Part shown: one piece after another, positions 1 through 7,373 of the stretch
Layout: each line of letters begins with the position of its first letter
How positions within the stretch are numbered: the first letter of the stretch is position 1
Assembly: GCF_017983445.1 (NCBI RefSeq)
Contig: NZ_JAGOBJ010000004.1
Span: 186,001 to 250,000 of the forward strand
Reading direction: 5' to 3'
DNA length: 64,000 bases
Source: Halomonas sp.
GTDB taxonomy: Bacteria > Pseudomonadota > Gammaproteobacteria > Pseudomonadales > Halomonadaceae
Translations under genes and position numbers: made by a program
The notes under the pieces: model-generated
What the model saw: the letters and a program-made list of their open reading frames with translations, nothing else
Database searches by the model: none
Told to the model about the DNA's origin: nothing

Positions 1-705
1 TATTACGGCGCCGAGATGAACCATCACACGCCGGAGCTTTCGCCGGTGGTGGATGAGCTGCGCCGCAATGTACGCTTGAAAGCCAAGGTGCAGCGGCTAT
101 TGATGAAGTTCACCGCCAACACCGAAACCATGCTTCACGGTGATTTGCACTCGGGCTCGATCATGGCGACCGATACCGATGTACGCGTGATCGATCCTGA
201 ATTTTCTCAATACGGACCGATGGCGTTTGACCTGGGGATGGCCGTGGCCAACTTCCTGATGGCGTATTTCAGCCAGCCTGCTCATCGGCAAGAACATGAT
301 CTGGCCGCCTATCAGGCATGGATTCTTGAAGTGATCGAAGCGTGCTTCACAAGCTTTGATGCCGAGTTCCGCCACTTATGGCAAACCGAGCGCACCGGCA
401 TCCTGTTCCCCAGAGCGCTGTTTGAAGAGCAGGGCAACAGCGCGGACGATGCCTGTGATGCGCTTTTAGATGAAATTCGCCTGGATGCGCTGGCCTACTG
501 CGGTATCGAGATGCACCGCCGGGTGCTGTCACTTGCCCATAACGCCGACTTCGAAGAGATCGAAGACACCGCCCTGCGCGCCCGGCTTGAAGCGCGCAAT
601 GTGTTGATGGGCCAGGCTCTTATTATGATGAACCCTGAAGAAGCTCGTGAAGTGTCTGCGCTGATCGATCTGGCCAAGGCATATAACCGTCAGGATGTTC
701 TATAA
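1..705 (+). CDS. mtnK: 5-methylthioribose kinase, C-terminal part (5' end outside window)
   Basis: The reading frame is open from base 1, so the gene starts upstream; about 234 C-terminal residues of a roughly 400-residue family are visible. The fragment carries the aminoglycoside-phosphotransferase-like catalytic loop HGDLHSGS (about residue 46 of the fragment) and the metal-binding IDPEF motif about 25 residues later, in the form typical of MtnK. Known role: cytosolic ATP-dependent phosphorylation of 5-methylthioribose to its 1-phosphate, the entry step of this version of methionine salvage. The linked mtnA, mtnB, mtnC and mtnD genes support the call. It runs toward the minus-strand ABC genes, with a terminator between them. 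Confidence 0.93.
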   Translation, partial: YYGAEMNHHTPELSPVVDELRRNVRLKAKVQRLLMKFTANTETMLHGDLHSGSIMATDTDVRVIDPEFSQYGPMAFDLGMAVANFLMAYFSQPAHRQEHDLAAYQAWILEVIEACFTSFDAEFRHLWQTERTGILFPRALFEEQGNSADDACDALLDEIRLDALAYCGIEMHRRVLSLAHNADFEEIEDTALRARLEARNVLMGQALIMMNPEEAREVSALIDLAKAYNRQDVL

Positions 706-730
706 ACAGCATTCTAAAAAGACGCGCTAT

Positions 731-759
731 AAAAAAGCCGCGGGCATAAGAGCCGCGGC
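731..759 (-). terminator. Rho-independent terminator of the ribose-type ABC operon
   Basis: Perfect 7-bp stem (737-743 with 753-759, GCCGCGG/CCGCGGC) and a 9-base loop. Read on the minus strand it is followed by six U (731-736). It lies just past the stop of the binding-protein gene. On the plus strand only a short T run follows, so it may also weakly stop mtnK transcripts. Confidence 0.8.
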
Positions 760-789
760 GTTTGAACGGTTTATTTACCACGTGCAGGA

Positions 790-1827
790 TTAACGCTCAG
801 GCAGAGGAAGCCAATCAGCAAGCGCCACCTCGGCATGGGAAAACTGCGGCATATTTTCGCTCAGCGTGTCCATGTTGGTGATCGCGTTATCGTTTAGAAA
901 GTCTTGGGTAATCAGCGTGGGCGGCACGATGACCTGATGGTCGGGCGCTTCGCCAGCCATTAATAGCGCAAGCGTACGTACCGAGACTTCACCGACAACG
1001 GTTGGATTGGTGGCGACCGTTGCGGCCCAGGGCGAGCCTGGCTCGCGCATGGCGGCAATGTCAGAGGTTGAGATATCGGCTGAGTAAATAGCGATATCCT
1101 CCCCCAAACCCATTTCATCCACCGCGATTTTCACGCCTGCTGCAAACTCGTTGTAGGGGGCGAAGAAGACATTGATCATCGGGTTGGCCTGAATCACCGC
1201 GCGCGCCTGATTGGCCACCGAGTTGGCGATGGGGTTGTCCAAGGTGCCGAAAACCGCGGCCTCGGTCACACCTGGGTGGGCTTCTTTAAAGTCTTCCCAG
1301 GCGGCGTTGCGGCGATCAAGCGGCGCGATACCCGGCACATATACATAGCCTGCGGTAAAGCGGTCGCCGTTATCCTCCAGCGCCTGCTCAAGTGCCATTT
1401 CGCCCAGCAGGTAATCGGACTGCTCGACTTGCGGAATGGCCGGGTTGTCCACTTCCACATCGAATGCCACCACATCAATACCCGCCTCAACGGCGCGCTG
1501 GGCAGCGTCTTTCATGGACTCGGGCAGCCCGTGTTGAAGGATAATCCCATCCACGCCGAGCGCGATGGCCTGGTCAACCATATCCGCCTGTAGCGCCGCA
1601 TCCTGGCGGCTATCCAGCACGCGCAGGTTCACGCCGAGTGCTTCAGACTGGGCTTCGACACCCGATAGATAGGCCTGGAAGAAATCACCCGTGGAGATAT
1701 AGCGTATAAGCGCAATGGTAACGTCTTCCGGCGCATCGAAAGGCACCGGGCGCTCTTCGGCCGTTGCCAGGCTCGTTCCCAATAGCGCCATGGCGGCGGT
1801 AAAACTGACAGCAACGCGTTTGAGCAT
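790..1827 (-). CDS. Sugar ABC transporter periplasmic binding protein (candidate methylthioribose receptor)
   Basis: 345 residues with a Sec signal peptide (positive start, hydrophobic stretch, likely cleavage after about residue 23, ...SLATA). The body is the ribose/galactose type I periplasmic-binding fold (Peripla_BP_4): a repeated alpha/beta pattern with 'DAALQADMVDQAIALGVDGII' and 'FFAPYNEFAAGVKIAVDE'-like segments. It is the last gene of a minus-strand operon, 42 bases after the permease. Family knowledge gives ribose-like ligands. Its position inside the methylthioribose salvage cluster suggests that ligand, but this is inference; another pentose or autoinducer-2-like sugar is possible. 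Confidence 0.85.
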   Translation of the reverse strand: MLKRVAVSFTAAMALLGTSLATAEERPVPFDAPEDVTIALIRYISTGDFFQAYLSGVEAQSEALGVNLRVLDSRQDAALQADMVDQAIALGVDGIILQHGLPESMKDAAQRAVEAGIDVVAFDVEVDNPAIPQVEQSDYLLGEMALEQALEDNGDRFTAGYVYVPGIAPLDRRNAAWEDFKEAHPGVTEAAVFGTLDNPIANSVANQARAVIQANPMINVFFAPYNEFAAGVKIAVDEMGLGEDIAIYSADISTSDIAAMREPGSPWAATVATNPTVVGEVSVRTLALLMAGEAPDHQVIVPPTLITQDFLNDNAITNMDTLSENMPQFSHAEVALADWLPLPER

Positions 1828-1869
1828 GATGGTGTCCTGTTGGTTAATCGTTATAAGAGGTGGGTGTTA

Positions 1870-2958
1870 TTAATGACGGCCTGATTGACCGCGCCGCGAA
1901 GACAGGTAAAAGGTGAACATGAGGGCTACGACCAATACCGCGCCTTTAACAAAATCCTGGGTGTAGTAGGGCGCATTCATCATCGTCATGCCTTGAAGAA
2001 GAATCCCCACAAAAAGTGCACCCATGGCGGTGCCAAAGGCGTTGGGGCGCGCAGCACCCAGTACGGCAAAGCCGATCAGCGCGGCGGCCACGCTATCCAG
2101 CAGCAAGTTATTGCCGCTGGCAATATCGCCCCTGCCTAAACGGGCTGCCAGCAAGATCCCACCAATCGAGGCGGTGACGCCAGAAATCATATATGCCGCC
2201 ATCTTGTAACGCTCTACCGGCGCGCCAACCAAAGCCGTTGCGCGCTCGTTGGAGCCAATCGCATACATCAGCCTACCGTGACGGGTAAAGCCCAGAAACA
2301 GCCAAATAGCGACCGCAATCAGAATAAACACCACCACGGGTACGGGAATCAGCCGCTCCAGAATCAGATCAAAGCGGTGCCTGCCCAGCCACAGAAACGC
2401 CGCTGAAAATGTGCCCTGTGCAGTGGAACCATCGGCCAGCGACATACCGGTGGCGATAGAGTTGCCCTGGGTGGGAATGCGTTGCAGGCCAATCAGCAAA
2501 AACATCATGCCAAGCGTGGCCAGCAGGTCAGGAATGCGGAACTTGACGATCAAAAGGCCATTGATCAGCCCAACCAGAGCACCCATCAACAGACACACCG
2601 CCACGGCCACGTAGGCGGGCTGTTCAAGCACTACCATGCAGTACGCTGCCAGCATCAAGGATGTAGTGGCTACGGCACCAATCGAAAGATCAAACCCGCC
2701 GACCACCAGCGTGGTGGTCACGCCCAGCGCCAGAATGCCGGTAATCGCGACGGATTGAAGCACAAATACCGCCGAACGCGGGTTCGCAAAGCCCGAGGCC
2801 GCCAGGCTGAAGTAAACCACCAGCGCCACCAGCAACAGCAAGAAACCGTAGCGAATGGCCAGCTCCAGGCAGCGAGCTTTCGCGGCGCTGGCATTAGGCT
2901 TTTCCGGAGGCCTGGGCGACGAGGGCGTTGAGGTCGATATCTCGGTTGGATTGCTCAC
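1870..2958 (-). CDS. Sugar ABC transporter permease, RbsC type
   Basis: Inner-membrane permease of the BPD_transp_2 family with roughly 8-10 hydrophobic segments and the family motif region 'GGFDLSIGAVATTSLMLAA', plus GSNERAT in the cytoplasmic loop. I chose the GTG at 2958 because AAGGAG lies nine bases upstream; longer in-frame starts at 2976 and 3006 lack such a site. Even so the gene overlaps the end of the ATPase gene by 65 bases, a strong sign of translational coupling. It should pair with the neighbouring ATPase and binding protein. Confidence 0.85.
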   Translation of the reverse strand: MSNPTEISTSTPSSPRPPEKPNASAAKARCLELAIRYGFLLLLVALVVYFSLAASGFANPRSAVFVLQSVAITGILALGVTTTLVVGGFDLSIGAVATTSLMLAAYCMVVLEQPAYVAVAVCLLMGALVGLINGLLIVKFRIPDLLATLGMMFLLIGLQRIPTQGNSIATGMSLADGSTAQGTFSAAFLWLGRHRFDLILERLIPVPVVVFILIAVAIWLFLGFTRHGRLMYAIGSNERATALVGAPVERYKMAAYMISGVTASIGGILLAARLGRGDIASGNNLLLDSVAAALIGFAVLGAARPNAFGTAMGALFVGILLQGMTMMNAPYYTQDFVKGAVLVVALMFTFYLSSRRGQSGRH

Positions 2959-4384
2959 CAGCAATGGCTCCTTCATGTAGCACAATAATTCGGTCAGCGA
3001 TTTCAATCGCCTCGTCTAGTTCAGAAACAAACACCAGCGTGGCGCGCCCTTTGGCGGTTGCCCTGATATGGCGGCCAATATCCTGCCGTGCCCCGATATC
3101 CACGCCCTGGAAGGGCTCATCCAGCAGTAGCACGCGGCAGGGCGATTGGAGCCAGCGCCCGATCATGACCTTTTGCTGGTTGCCCCCGGAAAGCGTGCCA
3201 ATTGAATCCGCGTGGGACTGGCAGACAATCCCCAGTTGGGCAATCATCTGCTCGGTGCTAGCGCGCTGCTGGCGGGCGCTTAAAAAAGCCCCGCGGGTAA
3301 AGGCTTTTAAAAACGGCAGCGTCATATTGTCGGCGATGTTGAAATCCCCGATCACGCCGTTGGTCGCTCGGTCCTTTACCGACATGAACACACCTCGGGC
3401 AAGCGCTTCACGTACATTGGCGGGCGCATAAGGCTTGCCATCGATCTGCATGGTGCCGCTTAGCGGGCGCAGCCCAAACAGGGTATCAACCAGCGCCGAC
3501 ATGCCGCTGCCCAGCAGGCCGGTAAACGCGACGACTTCGCCGTCACCTACGCTCACACTGACCGGCGCCGCCCCTTGAGTCAGCTCGACATTTTGCAGCG
3601 TTAGAATGGGCGCGCCGGGTGTTGCCGGTTCAATATCGGCATTATTGATCGCCTGGCCCAGCATGGCGTGGACAGCGGCGGTAAGATCCAGCAGCGCTTG
3701 ATCGAATACGCCGGAGATCTGCCCATCGCGCAAGCAGATGATGCGATCCGCCAGACGCCTGATATCCGACATGCGGTGCGAAATATACACAATCGCCACG
3801 CCCTGGGCGCGCAAGCGGTCGATCACCGTAAACAGACGCTCGGCCTCAGTGGTAGAGAGTGACGACGTCGGCTCATCCAGAATCAAAAGCCTGGGGGCGT
3901 GGGCCATGGCACGGGCAATGCTGATCATCTGCCGGTCGGCCACTGAAAGGTCGGCAACGCGGGCGTTCAGGTCGATATCCAACCCCATGGCGTCGGCGAC
4001 TTCGCTTGCCTGCTGACGAAGCTTCTTGGCGCTGACCCATAAGCCGTGCGCACCGGAGGCGAGTCTATCCAGCATCAGATTGTTGGCCACATCCAGGTCG
4101 GGAATCACGCCGTCATCGATGGACTGGTGGACGGTCACCACGCCCTGGTGGATCGCCTCGCGCGCATCGCGTGGGCAGTAGGCCATACCGGCAAGCTGCA
4201 TCTGGCCGTGGTCGGCTGCGTGGTAGCCGCTAAGCACCTTGACTAGAGTCGACTTGCCCGCCCCGTTGGCGCCCATCAATATAACGACTTCGCCCGCATT
4301 GATACGCATATCAATGCCACGCAAGACCTGATTGTTCCCAAAGGATTTATGAATCCCCTGGATATCAAGCACGCTCGCTTGCAA
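2894..4384 (-). CDS. Sugar ABC transporter ATPase, RbsA/MglA type (two nucleotide-binding domains)
   Basis: 496 residues, the usual double-domain sugar ATPase. The N-terminal domain has Walker A GANGAGKS (38-45), a degenerate signature (DLSVADRQ) and Walker [13 protein letters not shown]. The C-terminal domain has a relaxed Walker A (GLLGSGMS), a full LSGGNQQK signature and VLLLDEPFQGVD, as is common in this family. The start codon is TTG at 4384, seven bases after GGAG. First gene of the ATPase-permease-receptor operon. A shortened, broken copy of its 5' end is found at 5225-5297, on the other side of the RelA/SpoT gene. Confidence 0.9.
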   Translation of the reverse strand: MQASVLDIQGIHKSFGNNQVLRGIDMRINAGEVVILMGANGAGKSTLVKVLSGYHAADHGQMQLAGMAYCPRDAREAIHQGVVTVHQSIDDGVIPDLDVANNLMLDRLASGAHGLWVSAKKLRQQASEVADAMGLDIDLNARVADLSVADRQMISIARAMAHAPRLLILDEPTSSLSTTEAERLFTVIDRLRAQGVAIVYISHRMSDIRRLADRIICLRDGQISGVFDQALLDLTAAVHAMLGQAINNADIEPATPGAPILTLQNVELTQGAAPVSVSVGDGEVVAFTGLLGSGMSALVDTLFGLRPLSGTMQIDGKPYAPANVREALARGVFMSVKDRATNGVIGDFNIADNMTLPFLKAFTRGAFLSARQQRASTEQMIAQLGIVCQSHADSIGTLSGGNQQKVMIGRWLQSPCRVLLLDEPFQGVDIGARQDIGRHIRATAKGRATLVFVSELDEAIEIADRIIVLHEGAIAGEQSNRDIDLNALVAQASGKA

Positions 4385-4502
4385 GACGTTTCTCCTCGGT
4401 AGGCATACGCTTTGAAGGGCGCAAGATCATCGGTAAAGGGGGGTGGAAAGTCAATCGCTGTGGCAGTGTTTCGCCATTCGAGCCAGCAATGAGCCACAAT
4501 GC

Positions 4503-4550
4503 CCTGTCACATTTATAGGGGCATTTGCAGAGGCGTTTACAGGGGCGTTT
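4503..4550. repeat. 12-bp imperfect tandem repeat in the leader of the ABC operon
   Basis: Three adjacent 12-base units at 4515-4526, 4527-4538 and 4539-4550 match ANAGRGGCRTTT, and a fourth weaker unit covers 4503-4514. The array sits between the stop of the RelA/SpoT gene and the ATPase start. It could be an operator array or slipped-strand debris; no function is shown by the sequence. Confidence 0.6.
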
Positions 4551-4573
4551 TGTAGCTCATGTCAGATCACTGA

Positions 4574-5134
4574 TTACATAAAATGACGTTTGAATTTTTC
4601 ATGGTTTTCAATGTTGCTGCGAACATCGGCTTCGTCCCAGATTTGCAGCTCCCACGGGAAGTAAAAGTTATTCCTGTTTTTGAAGTAAACATGCAGGCCA
4701 CGGTAACCTTGTTTGTCGCGCAGATACCAGTTCTTCAACCCCAGTTTGTCTTGCCAGTCATCCAACTGCTCCATCACCTGATTAACGTCATCGGCGGTGA
4801 GCACAATGCGGGCACCAAAAATATCATTCAGCCAGTTATTCACCGGATATTGATCTTCGCGGTTTGAAAACCGTTCGATCTTGTCATCAATGCTTTCGCG
4901 GGTTTTCACCCGATAAAAGTATCTGATATCTATATCAGCGGCCATCAGGTAGTCATTAATGCTTTCATGCAGCGTGAGGCGATATTGATAAATATGGGCA
5001 ACGGGAATCTGCCGGATGGTTCTGGAAAGATTAAGTTTGGCGATTTTTCCGGTTTCAAAATAATCCCTGGAAAAATCCGCATGCAGGCGATTGATTTCGC
5101 TGACGAGTTGTTGGGTCTGGCTGATGTTATCCAT
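4574..5134 (-). CDS. Small RelA/SpoT nucleotidyltransferase-domain protein (possible alarmone synthetase)
   Basis: 186 residues forming one RelA/SpoT synthetase-type domain: basic/Ser motif RVKTRESIDDK from residue 75, DIFGARI at 104-110 (the metal-site Asp position), GYRGLH at 143-148 and the PWELQIW strand with E162 (catalytic Glu position). No hydrolase HD domain, TGS or ACT domain is present, so it resembles stand-alone synthetases or SAS-type toxins. Start at 5134 has GGAG seven bases upstream. The gene is visibly AT-richer than its neighbours and sits between the ABC ATPase gene and a relic of that same gene, both signs of insertion. Whether it makes (p)ppGpp, modifies another target or is inactive cannot be told from sequence. 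No antitoxin partner is evident. Confidence 0.75.
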   Translation of the reverse strand: MDNISQTQQLVSEINRLHADFSRDYFETGKIAKLNLSRTIRQIPVAHIYQYRLTLHESINDYLMAADIDIRYFYRVKTRESIDDKIERFSNREDQYPVNNWLNDIFGARIVLTADDVNQVMEQLDDWQDKLGLKNWYLRDKQGYRGLHVYFKNRNNFYFPWELQIWDEADVRSNIENHEKFKRHFM

Positions 5135-5224
5135 GCAGCGGCTCCGTACTTGGGGGCTGTGTCTCCGGTTTGGGAAAGCTTAACAGTAGATCTCGGTAGT
5201 AGTATGGAATTTTGCGCATGCTAA

Positions 5225-5297
5225 TCTCGGCCGCGTGATAGCCGCTAAGCACCTTGACCGGGCTCGACTTTCCGACGTTACAAGACGATTCTCCCCC
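5225..5297 (-). pseudogene. Decayed 5' fragment of the RbsA-type ATPase gene
   Basis: Read on the minus strand, the segment starts with a ribosome-binding region and TTG resembling those of the gene at 2894-4384. The codon after TTG is now TAA, and about 115 bases are missing before a stretch encoding GKSSPVKVLSGYHAAE, which matches GKSTLVKVLSGYHAAD of the intact Walker A region. Bases 5239-5258 are identical to 4224-4243 (20 of 20). It therefore looks like a partial duplicate with an internal deletion, left when the RelA/SpoT gene entered or when the ABC genes were rearranged. Confidence 0.75.
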
Positions 5298-5299
5298 AT

Positions 5300-5326
5300 A
5301 AAAAAGCGGCGGATTTTGAATCCGCC
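5300..5326 (-). terminator. Rho-independent terminator of mtnBCD
   Basis: Perfect 8-bp stem GGCGGATT (5308-5315) with AATCCGCC (5319-5326), a 3-base loop, and six U on the minus strand (5300-5305). It lies just past the mtnD stop, so the RelA/SpoT gene and the ABC operon should use their own promoters. Confidence 0.88.
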
Positions 5327-5346
5327 ACGTTGCTTAGTCCGTCAGT

Positions 5347-5895
5347 TTAAAGCTGATCAATACGATCAAAGCGGCCAGCGATATCGCTTTCGGTCCAGTG
5401 GGGCACCCAGCCTTCGACGTTGTCGAAGAAGCGCAGCGCGGTGAATTCAGGTGCCGGGCCCATATCGAACCAGTGGGGCGTGTTGGCGGGCACGCTGATC
5501 AGGTCGTTGCGGGTACATAACACCTGATACACCTTGTCTTCGATATGCAGGCAGAAAAGCCCTTGGCCCTTCACGAAAAAGCGCACTTCGTCTTCGTGAT
5601 GGCGGTGCTCGTTCAAGAATTTCTGGCGCATGGCGTCTTTTTCAGGGTGCGTGGGCACCATGTGCAGCACATCAACCGTCTGATAGCCGCCCTGGGATTT
5701 TAGGCGCTCGATGTCATCCTGGTAGAGCGCCAGGATGTCATCCTGGGTGGCGTCGTCGGCGATCTCACCCGGCGTAGCCCAGCGCTCAAACAGCACGCCT
5801 ACACGGTTGAGCTCGGCCTTGATCTGCTCGCCGTCGGTGATATTGATCAGCGCGTTGTTCGGGTCTTGGTCGGCAAATACTTTGAGTTGTGACAT
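5347..5895 (-). CDS. mtnD: Acireductone dioxygenase
   Basis: 182 residues, the usual bacterial length. Cupin-fold ARD with the metal ligands H97, H99 and E103 in NEHRHHEDEVRFF and H141 in NTPHWFDMG. With Fe(II) the family oxidises the acireductone to formate and 2-keto-4-methylthiobutyrate, the methionine precursor; with Ni(II) it gives an off-pathway product with CO. Start at 5895 is preceded by GGAGAG. Third gene of mtnB-mtnC-mtnD on the minus strand, followed by a terminator. Confidence 0.95.
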   Translation of the reverse strand: MSQLKVFADQDPNNALINITDGEQIKAELNRVGVLFERWATPGEIADDATQDDILALYQDDIERLKSQGGYQTVDVLHMVPTHPEKDAMRQKFLNEHRHHEDEVRFFVKGQGLFCLHIEDKVYQVLCTRNDLISVPANTPHWFDMGPAPEFTALRFFDNVEGWVPHWTESDIAGRFDRIDQL

Positions 5896-5933
5896 TAAGG
5901 CGCTCTCCGCTAGTTAACTTAACGCTTGAACCG

Positions 5934-6653
5934 TTAAAGATTGATCTCATCGAAGCTTGTCACGCAAGCGTGCTGTGTTCCTGCCTGGGTGCCTTCACGC
6001 ACCAGTTGTAGCGTCTGCATACCCGCCTGCCTTGCGGCATCCAGCTCTTCCACCACATCGGATAGAAACAGGATTTCATCGGCGGGGAGCTGTAACTTAC
6101 GGACAATATGCTGATAAGCCTCGGCTTCGCGCTTATGACCAATATGGGTATCGAAATAGCCGCTGAACAGCGGCGTCAGGTCGCCCTCAGTGCTGTAGCC
6201 AAACAGCAGCTTTTGCGCTTGAACGGAGCCTGACGAGTAAACGTAAAGCTGCTTGCCGGCCTCTGCCCACTGACGAAGACGCGGGGCGACATCGCTATAC
6301 AGATGCCCTTTGAAGGCGCCGCGCTGATAGCCATCGGCCCACATCATGCCCTGCAGTGCCTTTAGCGGTGTCACCTTCTGGTCGGTCTCGATCCAGTGAA
6401 GCAGCGTTTCGACCACTTTATCCAGCGAGGCGTCCGGTTCCTTGAGCTCATTGCGCACCGCCTCTATTTGCTCTTCCACATCAGGCTGGGCGGAGTGGGT
6501 GTTCACATACTCGGGTAACTGATCATGAGCGTAGGGGAAAAGCACCTTATGCACAAAGCTGATATCTGTCGTGGTGCCTTCGATATCGGTGACCACGGCG
6601 CGGATGTTTGGGTTATCAAGACCTGGGTGATTACTGTCTGGATGATTGATCAT
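5934..6653 (-). CDS. mtnC: Enolase-phosphatase E1 (2,3-diketo-5-methylthiopentyl-1-phosphate enolase/phosphatase)
   Basis: About 239 residues, HAD superfamily. Motif I is VVTDIEGTTTD (D23, E25), motif II is YVYSSGSVQAQ, and motif III/IV is the acidic FLSDVVEELDAA; the IEGTTT version is specific to MtnC. It catalyses enolisation and dephosphorylation to the acireductone used by MtnD. I prefer the ATG at 6653, which makes a 4-base ATGA overlap with the mtnB stop; an in-frame GTG at 6662 is the alternative. Confidence 0.94.
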   Translation of the reverse strand: MINHPDSNHPGLDNPNIRAVVTDIEGTTTDISFVHKVLFPYAHDQLPEYVNTHSAQPDVEEQIEAVRNELKEPDASLDKVVETLLHWIETDQKVTPLKALQGMMWADGYQRGAFKGHLYSDVAPRLRQWAEAGKQLYVYSSGSVQAQKLLFGYSTEGDLTPLFSGYFDTHIGHKREAEAYQHIVRKLQLPADEILFLSDVVEELDAARQAGMQTLQLVREGTQAGTQHACVTSFDEINL

Positions 6654-7237
6654 TTGGACCACCGGCTCTCTTCAAGGACACAGGCAAGTAAAAATTCAAT
6701 GGCTTCCAGGTGGCGGCGGCAGGCGGCAATGGTCTCGCCGACGGCATAGATGCCGTGGCCCGCTACCAGAAAGCCCCAAGGCATCGGCCAGCTGGCACGC
6801 ACATGATTCGCCAGTTCATCCATATCCTGTGAGTTGGGCACGACCGGCAGGCAGATGGTAGCGTCATGCGTACTATTACCCTGTAACGCCTTCTGCATTT
6901 CAAAGCCGTTCAGCGCAATGCCATCAGGAAAGCGACGCGAAAGCACCGTGCTGGCGACGGTATGGGTATGCAGCACGCAGCCAATCTGCTTATCCAGGCG
7001 ATAAAGCGCCGCGTGAAGATCGCTTTCCGCGCTGGGTTTACCGTTGCCTTCAAGCACCTGGCCGTCAAGGTCGCAAAGCAGCAGGTCGTCGGCCTGAATG
7101 CGAGTTTTATCGCGGCCTGAAGCGGTCACCAAATAACCTTCCGGCACACGGGCAGAAAAGTTGCCGCCCGTGGCGGGCGTCCAGCCTTTCTGGGCCGCCC
7201 AGGAAATGGCCGCTAGCAGTTCGTCTTGTGAAGTCAT
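6650..7237 (-). CDS. mtnB: Methylthioribulose-1-phosphate dehydratase
   Basis: 195 residues, class II aldolase fold with zinc ligands H90 and H92 (VLHTHTVAS) and H161 (AGHGIYAVG), the acidic E71 (KPSAES) and the GGNFSAR substrate loop near residue 25. It dehydrates methylthioribulose-1-phosphate to the diketo intermediate. First gene of mtnBCD; divergent from mtnA with 136 bases between the two starts, which must hold both promoters. Confidence 0.94.
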   Translation of the reverse strand: MTSQDELLAAISWAAQKGWTPATGGNFSARVPEGYLVTASGRDKTRIQADDLLLCDLDGQVLEGNGKPSAESDLHAALYRLDKQIGCVLHTHTVASTVLSRRFPDGIALNGFEMQKALQGNSTHDATICLPVVPNSQDMDELANHVRASWPMPWGFLVAGHGIYAVGETIAACRRHLEAIEFLLACVLEESRWSK

Positions 7238-7373
7238 CGTAGGATCAGCACCGCGTCGCTTTTAAAGGCATTCATTCTATATGATAAGCTTCGCGGCTGA
7301 TAAGCCATGCGTCCATGCCGGTTTTCCAGACCTTCACCCAAAACCTTACTCACCAGCGCTCAAGGAGCCCCTG

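Noticed and set aside
97-677. Minus-strand frames opposite mtnK
   Set aside because: They shadow the well-supported mtnK frame, lack ribosome-binding sites and read as low-complexity basic protein.
4385-4573. Antitoxin gene partnering the RelA/SpoT protein
   Set aside because: The downstream gap holds only the 12-bp repeat array and the ATPase leader; the frame at 4276-4497 overlaps the ATPase gene and has no start signal of its own.
7238-7373. SAM-type riboswitch between mtnB and mtnA
   Set aside because: I looked for the paired helices and conserved core of SAM riboswitches on both strands and found none.
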